A stretch of DNA of 64,000 nt, from assembly GCA_023432465.1 (NCBI GenBank), contig JAEYUO010000093.1:31778-95777 (forward strand). The letters are read 5' to 3'. The position numbers and the translations under genes are program-made. The notes beneath the pieces were generated by a model. It worked only from the letters and a program-made list of their open reading frames with translations, did no database searches and was not told the origin of the DNA. Shown one piece after another: positions 8,846-17,193 of this stretch. The first letter of the stretch is position 1; each line of letters opens with the position of its first letter. The stretch is from Planctomycetota bacterium (lineage in GTDB: Bacteria; Planctomycetota; Phycisphaerae; Phycisphaerales; UBA1924).

Positions 8846-11131
8846 TCAGCAGCCGGCGAACCACGCGGCAAGGAAGGTGAAGATGTCCGGGACGGTCACA
8901 TTCGAGTCACCGTTGAAGTCCGCCGACGCGCTTCCGGCGAACCACGCGGCAAGGAAGGTGAAGATGTCCGGCACAGCCACGCCGCCGGAGCAATCGAAAT
9001 CGGCCGGGCAGGGGAACCTGTACTTGGCCAGGTTGGGCTGCGCCATGCCATCGAGAACCTGGAACTGCCCGCTCAGATAAACGGTTCCGTCGTCCACACC
9101 AACGTCGTAGAACGCGGCGTTTGTGTCGCCCGATCCGAATGCGCTCCACGCGGACCCGTTCCAACGGGCGATCCGCTGCGCATCCACCGCGCCCATCCCC
9201 GTGCCGACGGTCGAGAAAACGCCGAGGACATACAGCGAGGATCCATCGGCGGCCACCTTGTAGACCCCGCCGTTGGTTCCGCCGCCGACGGCCGTCCATT
9301 GCGTGCCATCCCACGCGGCGCAGCCACTGACGGGCTCTCCGCCGCTCACGGTGAAGAGGCCGGCAGCAACGAGATTGCCGTTGTACACCTCCAGATCAGA
9401 CACCGCACCATCGAAGCCATCGCCGACCGGTTGCCACGCGGACCCGTCCCAGCTCGCGATGTTGGACACGGACGTCGATCCGGAGAGCGTGAAGTCTCCA
9501 CCGGCATACAGCGTGCCGTTGTGCACCAGCAATGAGTTCACCGGGCCATTGAACCCTGCGCCCATTGGCGACCACTGGCTGCCATCCCAGGAGGCAATAC
9601 GGTTGAATGTCTGCGGCCAGGCTTCAACAAACTGGCCACCGGCGATGAGGTTCCCGCTGTAGGTTGTCAGGACGTTGACAGGCTGGTCGAAGAGATTGTG
9701 CACACCAGCCCAAGCGTTGCCGTCCCACGCAACCAAGTGGTTGACAAACTCACCGGCGGCGATAGTGATGTTCCCCCCCGCGAAGATGCGGCCGTCATAG
9801 CCGGTCATGGTGATGACCGCGCCGGACCAGGGCCCTGCTCCGCAAGCCTCCCAACCGCTCGGCGTAAGCCGAGCGACTTCCGATGCCGGAGTGCCCTCGA
9901 TCACGCGGATCTGTCCCGCAGCGTAAAACTCGCCATCAATGTGGCCGAACCACGTGGGTCCGAAGTACGTGCCCCCGCCAACCGCGGACCATGCTCCGGA
10001 CTCCCACTTCGCGAGGTTGTAGACCGGCGTGTTGCCCGCCTTCCAGAAAGGACCAGCGGCATAAATCGCTGAGCCCACAGAGCAAATCGCATTCACCGTC
10101 GCACTCAGCTCCGTGACTCCCTCTCCCAAGGGTGCCCAAGTCGATCCGTTCCACGACGCAATCCCCGATGCGAGAGTCGTGCCGCCCACCCCGGTAAACC
10201 TGCCTCCGACAAAGAGATCGTCTCCCACCACGCGAAGCGTGCTCACGGATGTGGGCGAGCCCTGAACCCCACCGGCGAACTCCGTCCACTCAACGCCATC
10301 CCAGCGGGCGATCCGGTTCGCGGTGCTCGTGCCTGCCATCGAGAACGTGCCGCCAGCGATGATGTCGCCGCCATAGGAGGCGACGGTGTTGACCGCGCTG
10401 CCGAGTCCCTCTCCAAGCGCTGACCAATCAGTGCCGTCCCACACGGCGATACGATTGGCGGGAACTCCGCCGGCGGTGGTGAACGCGCCGCCCACCACAA
10501 GCAGGCCCTCGTGCACGGTCAGGCAGGTGGGATTGCCGCTCAACCCCGAGCCCATCGCGGCCCACTCTGTTCCATTCCACCGGGCGATGCGCGTAGCACT
10601 GACCCCGCCCGCGCTGGTAAACAGGCCCGCCACGATCAGCTCGCCGTTATAGACCGTCATCGCCGTGACGCGGTTGTTCAAGCCGCCGCCAACCTGCTGC
10701 CACGAGGTTCCATTCCACCTCGCGATGCGTGAGACCGGATTCGGGCCCGAGTTCTGAAAACTGCCGCCAGCGTACAGATCTCCGCCGTAGACCGCCAGCG
10801 ATGTGAGCGGGAACAGAGTCCCGTCGAAGCCGTCGCCCAAAGCCTCCCATGACGACCCGTCCCAAGTCGCTAGCTTGTTTGCGACAACGTTGCCGGCAAC
10901 CAGGAACGGCCCTCCCATAACAATCCGCTCCGGAGCAGGTCCTGCGCCATCGGGATCCCATGATGTCAAAGTGACCGCCGCGGTGTTCGTGCCCGGGATG
11001 CCATCTGCGGGTAACCAGTCACCCGGACACTGCGCACTCACCAATCCAAGTCGGCCTCCTATGAGCATCAGCCCTGCGAGGGCGAACCCCGTCAAGGTCC
11101 GGTGGCGGGTTCGAGCGGTGGGATGTGGCAT
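8846..11131 (-). CDS. Secreted repeat (propeller-like) protein with C-terminal dockerin-like tag
   Basis: A 761-residue exported protein. The ATG at 11131 has GGAG ten bases upstream and starts a signal peptide (TGFALAGLMLIGGRLGLVSA). The body is about thirteen repeats of roughly 48 residues. Each runs VxxLxVYNGxLxAGGxFT and ends in a W(D/N)GSxW turn, as in WNGTEW, WDGSQW and WNGSAW. This pattern predicts a large beta-propeller or beta-sandwich array. The last 55 residues are a double EF-hand-like tag that starts at CPADFDCSGGVAVPDIF and ends AAWFAGC. No enzyme motif is visible. It is divergent from the unknown protein at 11310 and shares a palindrome with it. Confidence 0.85.
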   Translation of the reverse strand: MPHPTARTRHRTLTGFALAGLMLIGGRLGLVSAQCPGDWLPADGIPGTNTAAVTLTSWDPDGAGPAPERIVMGGPFLVAGNVVANKLATWDGSSWEALGDGFDGTLFPLTSLAVYGGDLYAGGSFQNSGPNPVSRIARWNGTSWQQVGGGLNNRVTAMTVYNGELIVAGLFTSAGGVSATRIARWNGTEWAAMGSGLSGNPTCLTVHEGLLVVGGAFTTAGGVPANRIAVWDGTDWSALGEGLGSAVNTVASYGGDIIAGGTFSMAGTSTANRIARWDGVEWTEFAGGVQGSPTSVSTLRVVGDDLFVGGRFTGVGGTTLASGIASWNGSTWAPLGEGVTELSATVNAICSVGSAIYAAGPFWKAGNTPVYNLAKWESGAWSAVGGGTYFGPTWFGHIDGEFYAAGQIRVIEGTPASEVARLTPSGWEACGAGPWSGAVITMTGYDGRIFAGGNITIAAGEFVNHLVAWDGNAWAGVHNLFDQPVNVLTTYSGNLIAGGQFVEAWPQTFNRIASWDGSQWSPMGAGFNGPVNSLLVHNGTLYAGGDFTLSGSTSVSNIASWDGSAWQPVGDGFDGAVSDLEVYNGNLVAAGLFTVSGGEPVSGCAAWDGTQWTAVGGGTNGGVYKVAADGSSLYVLGVFSTVGTGMGAVDAQRIARWNGSAWSAFGSGDTNAAFYDVGVDDGTVYLSGQFQVLDGMAQPNLAKYRFPCPADFDCSGGVAVPDIFTFLAAWFAGSASADFNGDSNVTVPDIFTFLAAWFAGC

Positions 11132-11181
11132 AAGGCATCTCCTCGAGCGTGCGGGGTCAATTGGACAAAGGGACTTCGTGC

Positions 11182-11210
11182 AGACTAACACCAAGATCGA
11201 TCACTGTCAA
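11182..11210 (-). promoter_or_regulatory. Sigma-70-type promoter of the propeller-like gene
   Basis: On the minus strand TTGACA (11205-11210) and TAGTCT (11182-11187) are separated by exactly 17 bases. The leader to the ATG at 11131 is about 45 bases. Confidence 0.65.
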
Positions 11211-11220
11211 TCATTTTTAG

Positions 11221-11237
11221 AATGTTTGTAAAACATT
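11221..11237. promoter_or_regulatory. Perfect palindrome between two divergent promoters (candidate operator)
   Basis: AATGTTT, GTA, AAACATT is a perfect 7-3-7 inverted repeat. It touches the -35 box of the plus-strand promoter and lies 10 bases behind the -35 box of the minus-strand one. One bound protein could control both genes. Confidence 0.6.
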
Positions 11238-11265
11238 TGTTGTACCGAGTTTCGGGTGATATGCT
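11237..11265 (+). promoter_or_regulatory. Sigma-70-type promoter of the unknown regulator-like gene
   Basis: TTGTTG (11237-11242), a 17-base spacer and TATGCT (11260-11265). It would start RNA near 11272, which favours the ATG at 11310 over the ATG at 11268. Confidence 0.55.
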
Positions 11266-11309
11266 TGATGGCCGATCACGCCTCGGGCGCGCATTCATGT
11301 GGAAGTACA

Positions 11310-12620
11310 ATGACCAGCACGATGCAATCAGGATCCTCGCATCCAATTTTGGACTCCGCCGTGGCCGCGAGCGGCGAGTCGCCCACAATCCAAAACGGCG
11401 GCCTGTTCGAGCACGATGCCGCACTGGTGCTCGGGAGGCTTCAGTTGGCGCTGGATGAGCTGCTTGGCGCCGTCCCCGTGCGCCCGCGCTCGGCGGCGCA
11501 GGTCTCCAAGGCCTTTGGCCTCGACAAGGCTCTGGGATGGAACATCTTCCGTATGACCGTTGCACCGAGCCCTCTGGCGGTGGGCTTGCATGTTCCGGCA
11601 CCGGTCTCGGTGAAGCGGCTGCTCACCGCCGCGACAAAGCACAGTGTTCCGATGGATGTGGTCGTTCGCGTGGCGGATGCCTTCACGGACTTTGAACGGC
11701 TCGCGCTCCGACATGCGGACGATCGCGACGAACTCGATGCGCTGATCATCTCAGCGCTGCCGGAAGAGCGCGAGAAGGCGATGCGTCAGCGTCGCGAAGC
11801 TCTGTATACGGCGGCACGCGACATTCGCGGCGTTTCGCTGAAGACCGGGCTCTTCCTGGCCATCCTTTATCCCAATCGCGAGAATCCGTCCTTGATCGAT
11901 GGTGCCCGAGTGATTGCATGGCTGGACCTGAGACGAATCCACCGGGGCGCGGTCATGAGGGCGCGGTCGTTCCGCGACTTATTGAGAGAGGATGCGCCCA
12001 AGACACTCGACGGCCTGCCGGTCAGGAGCCTGACCGATGTCATCCTCCAGGACTTCACCTCCAAGCCGCTCCCCCGGATGACCGCAACGACCTACGGACC
12101 GAACGCCGAGCACTTGAAGTACACTCTGGAGCCTGGAAACGTCGGGCTGCGCTCATCCATCAATGTTGTGTTCGCTGATCTGATGCAGGGCTACTGTCGC
12201 CGCACGTTCACTCCAGATCGCTCCAGAATCGGCGGGTCGATTGGGAGTCAGTACCCCCGCCAGCGGCAGATCCTCGACGTTTTGGTGTGCGATGGTCTCG
12301 TCGAGCCTCAGCAGCCGCAGGTCAAGGTCTACGACACTTCCGAGAGTGGATTTGTGGAGGGCCTTGAGAATCCGAATCGCACGGATGACCTTGTCGACTT
12401 CGCACCGAGCGTGCGGTACATGGGGCGCGGACCGCACCAGTTTTCCACCCCCCATGTGCCAAAGTACGGCGACATCGTCGAGCATGTGTGCGGCCGGCGC
12501 GGCTGGGATTCTTCGCGTCTTCATGGCTACAGAATGGAAGTCGAGTACCCACTCTTCACCTGGCAGTTTCAGATGACACTGCGCTTGCCGGAGACCGCAC
12601 GCGAGCCGTCGCGCGATTGA
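11310..12620 (+). CDS. Uncharacterised protein, possible DNA-binding regulator (paralogue of the protein at 32186)
   Basis: A 436-residue soluble protein that I do not recognise by family name. Near the N-terminus the stretch SAAQVSKAFGLDKALGWNIF has helix-turn-helix-like spacing. A helical middle section (REALYTAARDIRGVSLKTGL) follows. The C-terminal half includes RQRQILDVLVCDGL and RGWDSSRLHGYRMEVEYP. The same blocks in the same order occur in the protein at 32186-33463, so the two are paralogues. The ATG at 11310 has GGAAG four bases upstream and lies about 38 bases after the predicted transcript start. There is no signal peptide. It is divergent from a dockerin-tagged gene across a perfect palindrome. 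A regulatory role is inference only. Confidence 0.7.
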   Translation: MTSTMQSGSSHPILDSAVAASGESPTIQNGGLFEHDAALVLGRLQLALDELLGAVPVRPRSAAQVSKAFGLDKALGWNIFRMTVAPSPLAVGLHVPAPVSVKRLLTAATKHSVPMDVVVRVADAFTDFERLALRHADDRDELDALIISALPEEREKAMRQRREALYTAARDIRGVSLKTGLFLAILYPNRENPSLIDGARVIAWLDLRRIHRGAVMRARSFRDLLREDAPKTLDGLPVRSLTDVILQDFTSKPLPRMTATTYGPNAEHLKYTLEPGNVGLRSSINVVFADLMQGYCRRTFTPDRSRIGGSIGSQYPRQRQILDVLVCDGLVEPQQPQVKVYDTSESGFVEGLENPNRTDDLVDFAPSVRYMGRGPHQFSTPHVPKYGDIVEHVCGRRGWDSSRLHGYRMEVEYPLFTWQFQMTLRLPETAREPSRD

Positions 12621-12647
12621 TACACTCAAAGCCGAGAACGCTTGAGA

Positions 12648-13235
12648 GTGGACACCATTTCACCCATCACGCTCCACGGCACGACTGTCACCCTTCGCCC
12701 GCTCGCGCAGAGCGATGCCGAGTCGCTCTTTGCCGCGACGCCGCCGACCACCTTCCCGTACTTTCTCTCCTGGCCGACCGAGTGGACGCGCGACGCGTTT
12801 GACCGCTGGATCCAGACTCATCTCGCCGGCCCCAAGACCCTCGCCTTCGCGGTCATCGACAACGCCTCGGGCGCGGTGATCGGCTCGACTTCCTACATGG
12901 ACATCGATCCCGTCAACCGCTGCGTCGAGATCGGCTGCACCTGGTACGCGCTCTCGCACCGAGGCACCCGCACCAACCCCGAGTGCAAGCTCCTGCTCCT
13001 CGGACACGCGTTCGAGATGCTCAAGTGTGTCCGCGTGACGCTCAAGTGCGACTCGCGCAACCTGCACAGCCAGCGGGCCATCGCCAAGCTGGGCGCAACC
13101 CGCGAGGGTGTCCTCCGCAAGCACCGCATCCAGGCCGACGGCTACGTCCGCGACACCGTGTACTTCAGCATCATCGCCGAGGAGTGGCCGCGGATCCGCG
13201 GCGGCCTGCTCGCTCGTCTCTCGACGCAGACCTGA
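12648..13235 (+). CDS. GNAT family N-acetyltransferase, RimJ/RimL type
   Basis: A 195-residue acetyl-CoA-dependent N-acyltransferase. The opening ITLHGTTVTLRPLAQSDAES is the usual first strand and helix of RimJ/RimL-like enzymes. FAVIDNASGAVIGSTSYMDI and VEIGCTWYALSHRGTRTNPE include the substrate and acetyl-CoA strands. KCDSRNLHSQRAIAKLGATREGVLRKH is the typical C-terminal motif. Members acetylate ribosomal-protein N-termini or small amines, and the target here is unknown. GTG at 12648 or TTG at 12642 could be the start, and neither has a strong ribosome binding site. The gene ends one base from the convergent mnmE gene. Confidence 0.85.
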   Translation: MDTISPITLHGTTVTLRPLAQSDAESLFAATPPTTFPYFLSWPTEWTRDAFDRWIQTHLAGPKTLAFAVIDNASGAVIGSTSYMDIDPVNRCVEIGCTWYALSHRGTRTNPECKLLLLGHAFEMLKCVRVTLKCDSRNLHSQRAIAKLGATREGVLRKHRIQADGYVRDTVYFSIIAEEWPRIRGGLLARLSTQT

Positions 13236-13236
13236 T

Positions 13237-14604
13237 CTACTTGCCGATGCAGAACACCGCGAACACGCGCCCCAGCACCTCGTCCGGCGAGATATCGCCC
13301 GTGACCTCGCCCAGGTGATCAAGCCCGGCCCGCAGGCCCGCAGCGACAAGCTCCGGCAACGCAAGCGCGTGGGCCCCGACGGGCGGCATCGCGTCGATCG
13401 CGGCATCGAGCCCGTCGATCAACCGCAGCAGCGCACGCCTGTGCCGCGGCAGCACCACCGCCTCCGGGTCATCCGAATCCACCGCCATCGCGGCATCGGC
13501 GATCGCACGCCGCAGTGTCGCCAGGTTCCAGCCGTCGATCGCGCACACCGCGATGCAGCCTTCACCGCCGGCGAGAGTGCCGCTCGCAAGGTCCGCCTTG
13601 GTCTGCACGCAGATGACAGGTCTCCGGTGGTTCGCCGCAAAGCCCTCACGTCCCGCGAACCGGCCCGTCGGATCGCAATACACAATCGCATCCGCACGCT
13701 CTAGCTCCGCGCGGGCGCGCGATTGCGCCGCCCGATCAATCTCTCCCTCCGCACCTGCATCCAGGCCCGGCAGATCGACCAGCAGCACTCCCGATGAACC
13801 CGGCGCATCGGCCGAGACATCCAGCTCTTCCACGATGGCATCCCGCGTCGTCCCCGCGACATCCGACACCACGGACCGCCGCCGCCCCAGCAACGCGTTG
13901 AACAGCGTGCTCTTCCCCGCGTTCGGCTCCCCCACCAGGACGATCCGCGGCAACTCCCCCGCACGTTCCCACGTTGCCGCGCTGCCGAGCGATGCCGCCG
14001 CGCTCGTGCGGAGGGCCACGCACCGCCGCCGCAACTCATCCGGAGCGATCGGGACAACATCCTCCTGATCCGAGAAGTCGATCCCCGCTTCGACAAGCGC
14101 GAGCAAGGTCGCCAGTTCCTCCGACCATGAGCGATACTCCCGCCCGCGCGAGCCATCCAGCAGTCGCCCGGCCGCCGCGAGCTGCGCATCCGTCTGGGCC
14201 GCGATCCCCGCCGCGATCCCCTCGGCCTGCTCGATCGTCAGCTTTCCCGCCAGATACGCCCGCGCCGAGAACTCTCCCGGCCGCGCATACCGCACCCCCT
14301 CATGCGCGAGCAGGATCGCGATGATCCGCTCCACCAGCACCGGGTTCCCGGGCACCAGCAACTCGGCGACATCTTCCCCGGTGAAGCTCCGCGGCCCGGC
14401 GAACCACATCGCCAGACACGGCAGGCTCTCGCTCCCTGCCCCCATGCGGATCTTCGCGCGTTCTACCTGGCCCGCCCGAGCCGGGATGTTTTCAAGCACG
14501 TGTGCGAGCAGTCCCCCGACCCCCGGCCCGCTGATGCGGATCAGCGACCGCGCGCTCCGACCCGGCCCGGAGGCGGGCGCGACGATCGTCTCGCCGGCAG
14601 TCAC
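13237..14604 (-). CDS. mnmE: tRNA modification GTPase MnmE
   Basis: A 455-residue GTPase that works with MnmG to make the cmnm5 modification on uridine 34 of certain tRNAs. The N-terminal tetrahydrofolate-binding domain begins GETIVAPASGPGRSARSLIRISG. The G domain lies within the helical domain and has G1 GEPNAGKS (225-232), G2 GTTRD (251-255), G3 DLPG (277-280) and G4 QTKAD (334-338). DLPG and QTKAD replace the common DTAG and NKxD. The protein ends FCIGK, the conserved C-terminus with the cysteine near the modification site. It lies four bases after the Nfu-like gene, so the two form an operon. Confidence 0.95.
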   Translation of the reverse strand: MTAGETIVAPASGPGRSARSLIRISGPGVGGLLAHVLENIPARAGQVERAKIRMGAGSESLPCLAMWFAGPRSFTGEDVAELLVPGNPVLVERIIAILLAHEGVRYARPGEFSARAYLAGKLTIEQAEGIAAGIAAQTDAQLAAAGRLLDGSRGREYRSWSEELATLLALVEAGIDFSDQEDVVPIAPDELRRRCVALRTSAAASLGSAATWERAGELPRIVLVGEPNAGKSTLFNALLGRRRSVVSDVAGTTRDAIVEELDVSADAPGSSGVLLVDLPGLDAGAEGEIDRAAQSRARAELERADAIVYCDPTGRFAGREGFAANHRRPVICVQTKADLASGTLAGGEGCIAVCAIDGWNLATLRRAIADAAMAVDSDDPEAVVLPRHRRALLRLIDGLDAAIDAMPPVGAHALALPELVAAGLRAGLDHLGEVTGDISPDEVLGRVFAVFCIGK

Positions 14605-14608
14605 AGAC

Positions 14609-14878
14609 TCACCCCCGGTCCTTGGCCAGCGCGGCCTGCACGCCTGCCTTCACCGCTCCCCAATCTGTTCCCTCGGCCTTGTTCACCGTGAGCCACTCCC
14701 CGGCCAGCAGCAGGCTCGTCACCCCGGGGATCGCAAACAGCTCGCGGCCCAGCGGGTCCCCCTCTGCCTGCTCGGGGGACCGGTACGACCGGATCGGTTC
14801 GGGCAACACGCCGTCAAGCACGCACTTGAGCGCGTTGGGGTTGGGTGTCGGCTGGAATCGGACGACTTTGTAGGGCAC
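14609..14878 (-). CDS. NifU N-terminal / Nfu scaffold-like protein
   Basis: An 89-residue protein with the whole Nfu/NifU N-terminal (PF08712-type) domain. It shows QPTPNPNALKCVLDGVL, a central RSYRSPEQAEGDPLGRELF and the end IPGVTSLLLAGEWLTVNKA. This domain accompanies iron-sulfur scaffold proteins. The Cys-containing NifU-like C-terminal domain is absent here, so it may be an accessory. The start is a GTG at 14878, chosen because the family begins right there (xPYKVVRFQPTPNPNA). No strong ribosome binding site is seen. It is directly upstream of mnmE on the same strand. Confidence 0.8.
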   Translation of the reverse strand: MPYKVVRFQPTPNPNALKCVLDGVLPEPIRSYRSPEQAEGDPLGRELFAIPGVTSLLLAGEWLTVNKAEGTDWGAVKAGVQAALAKDRG

Positions 14879-14987
14879 GGCGGACGATAGTACCGATCGT
14901 GGATTCAGGAAGCCCGCGTACACTCGACAGGGCCATCCGCCGCCCGACCCCCGGGCCCGCGGACAAACTCCACGGACGCTTACAGCG

Positions 14988-15878
14988 ATGATCTCCGACC
15001 ACGTTCCAGCACTGACAAACGCCCTCGTGTGGGCGCAAGCCGGCGCGAGCGATTCGTGGGGGGAGCAGTTCTTCTCGCGAACCATCCGCCTCATCCAGCG
15101 ACTGGGCACCTACTCCCCGTGGCAGGTCGCGCTTGAGCTGGCGGTGATCTGGGTCCTGGCGTTTATCGTTGTCCGATTCGTCAAGGGGACCAGGGCCGCC
15201 GGCGCGCTCAAGGGCACGCTGCTGCTGGTGGTCATGGCGACGCTGCTGGTCCGCATCCTCGGGCAGCAGGAGTCGTTCCAGCGTCTCAAGTTCCTGTACG
15301 AGAACTTCCTCACCCTCCTCGCGATCACCCTGATCGTCGTCTTCCAGCCCGAACTCCGCCGCGGCCTCATCCGCCTGGGCGAAGCGCCCATCCTCCGTCG
15401 CGGACACACCGGCGGCGTGCACGACGTCGCGGCGGCTGTTTGCCAAGCCGCCGCGTACCTCAGCAAGGCCCGCTTCGGCGGGCTCATCGTCTTCGAGCGT
15501 GAAACGTCGCTCAAGGCGCTGGTCGAGGGCGGGACCCCGATCCACGGGCGCGTGTCCGCACGCCTGCTCCAGACCATCTTCTTCCCGGGTTCGGCCCTGC
15601 ACGACCTCGCCGTGGTTATCAAGGGCGCCGAGATCGTCGCGGCGGGCGTTCAGTTGCCGCTGGCCGAGCCGGATGAAATGCCCGATCCCTCGCTCGGATC
15701 GCGCCACCGCGCCGCCGTCGGCGTCACCAAGGAGGGCGATGCCCTGGTCGTCTCCGTCAGCGAGGAAACCGGGACCATCAGCATCGCCGAGCGCGGCCGT
15801 CTGGAGCAGGGGCTCACCATCGATCAGTTGCGGACTGAACTCGAAACCCGACTGGCCCGTCGCGGCCAAACCGTCTGA
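14988..15878 (+). CDS. cdaA: Diadenylate cyclase, CdaA type
   Basis: A 296-residue membrane enzyme predicted to make cyclic di-AMP from two ATP. Three hydrophobic segments (about residues 47-63, 76-92 and 107-121) anchor the C-terminal DisA_N-type catalytic domain. That domain shows GGLIVFERETSL, RLLQTIFFPGSALHD, SRHRAAVGVT (RHR at 239-241) and VVSVSEETGTISIA. The usual DGA ATP-contact motif reads DLA at 206-208, a change at a very conserved glycine that may reduce or alter activity. The YbbR-domain gene follows 10 bases later, the standard cdaA-cdaR pairing. Confidence 0.92.
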   Translation: MISDHVPALTNALVWAQAGASDSWGEQFFSRTIRLIQRLGTYSPWQVALELAVIWVLAFIVVRFVKGTRAAGALKGTLLLVVMATLLVRILGQQESFQRLKFLYENFLTLLAITLIVVFQPELRRGLIRLGEAPILRRGHTGGVHDVAAAVCQAAAYLSKARFGGLIVFERETSLKALVEGGTPIHGRVSARLLQTIFFPGSALHDLAVVIKGAEIVAAGVQLPLAEPDEMPDPSLGSRHRAAVGVTKEGDALVVSVSEETGTISIAERGRLEQGLTIDQLRTELETRLARRGQTV

Positions 15879-15888
15879 GGTCCGATCC

Positions 15889-17037
15889 ATGCGATTCTTC
15901 CGCGACTTCAAAGGCTGGGAAACCTTCCGCACCGCCATGGTCGCTTCGTTCGTTGCGCTCCTGGTCTGGGTCTGGGCCGAGGGCGAAAGCGTCTCTCGTG
16001 AACGAATCCCCCTCCGCATCACCCTCGATGCCGATGCGGGCTCGGACTACATCTACCGCGTCGAGGACTCCTCCTCCTGGAGTGGCTCGGTCACGATCGA
16101 AGTCGAAGGAACACCCTCCGCGATCGCCGAGGCCCGGGAGCTCCGCGGCCAGAATCTGACCCTTCGATTCGGGCTCGATGGAATGCCGCGCGAGCCCGGC
16201 AACGCCAAGGTCGCCCAGCTCAGCCGCGCGGTGCCGAACCTCAGCGAACTCCAGCGACTCAAGGTTGTCGTCGTCAGCGTTGACCCCGCGGTGCTCACCG
16301 TCGATGTCAACAGAATGGTCCAGCGCGAACTGCCCGTGAAGGTGGAACTCGCGCGGCCGCTCCTGCTCGATGGCGAGCCCTCCCCCTCTCCGGCCACCGT
16401 GACAGTCCGTCTGCCCGACACCGCCGCCTCGCGCATCGCCGAGGGAAGCCCGCCCGTCGCCTTCGTCTCCAACGAGGAACTCGATCGCGTCCGGGGCGAC
16501 GGCGCCCGAACCGTCAACGCGATTGTCCGACTGCCGGCCTCCATCGGCCCGGTCGATCCCGCCCTCGTTGAGCTGCGGCCGGAGGTCATCTCGGTCTCGC
16601 TGCGCATCCGCAAAGAAGTAGACAGCTTCAAGACCCCCCCGGTCCCGGTGTGGTTCAGCCTGCCGCCCACCGAAGATGGCGGACAATGGACCGTCGAGAT
16701 CCTCGACAAGTTCGTCAGCGATGTCGTCGTCGCCGGACCCGCCGATCAGGTCGCGAGAATCCGGTCCGGAGAAACCACGATCAAGGCACTGGTCGAACTG
16801 ACCAGCGACGATCTGATCAAGGCTGTCCAGCCCGACCGCGCTCGCCCCGCGGCCGGCGATGCCGCCTCGACCGTCGTCACACCGGGGCAATCTCCCCCCG
16901 ATTCTGGCACCATCAGCCGCCAGGTCATCTTCCTCGGCCTGCCTCCGAACGTCGCGGCGACCGCAGCGAACTCCATTGTTCGCGTCCGCATCACCCGCAA
17001 TGTCAAGGCCGCGAACCCCGGTTCCGGCACGCCCTGA
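15889..17037 (+). CDS. cdaR: YbbR-domain protein, CdaA regulator type
   Basis: A 382-residue protein with one N-terminal membrane helix (FRTAMVASFVALLVWVWA) and then repeated YbbR-like beta domains outside the membrane. The repeats are recognisable as VDVNRMVQRELPVKVEL, VTVRLPDTAASRI and VEILDKFVSDVVVAGPADQV. CdaR proteins bind CdaA and modulate c-di-AMP synthesis. The ATG at 15889 has GAGG nearby and lies 10 bases after cdaA, so translation is probably coupled. No other partner (such as glmM) follows. The gene is followed by atpA. Confidence 0.88.
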   Translation: MRFFRDFKGWETFRTAMVASFVALLVWVWAEGESVSRERIPLRITLDADAGSDYIYRVEDSSSWSGSVTIEVEGTPSAIAEARELRGQNLTLRFGLDGMPREPGNAKVAQLSRAVPNLSELQRLKVVVVSVDPAVLTVDVNRMVQRELPVKVELARPLLLDGEPSPSPATVTVRLPDTAASRIAEGSPPVAFVSNEELDRVRGDGARTVNAIVRLPASIGPVDPALVELRPEVISVSLRIRKEVDSFKTPPVPVWFSLPPTEDGGQWTVEILDKFVSDVVVAGPADQVARIRSGETTIKALVELTSDDLIKAVQPDRARPAAGDAASTVVTPGQSPPDSGTISRQVIFLGLPPNVAATAANSIVRVRITRNVKAANPGSGTP

Positions 17038-17193
17038 GGCCGCCAAACCCGCGCCCGGACGGCTGGCTCCTCGGGACTTTCGCACCCCTCCCGGCTACCC
17101 TTCCGCCCCCCCGGCATGGTGGCCACTGGCCATCCCTGCCGAGGGTCCTGCAACCACGGTTCCTTTCTCCCATCCGCCCTTCCCGAGCGACCC

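Noticed and set aside
14988..15878. CdaA as a dead enzyme
   Set aside because: One changed residue in an otherwise full motif set, with cdaR next to it, is not enough to call loss of function.
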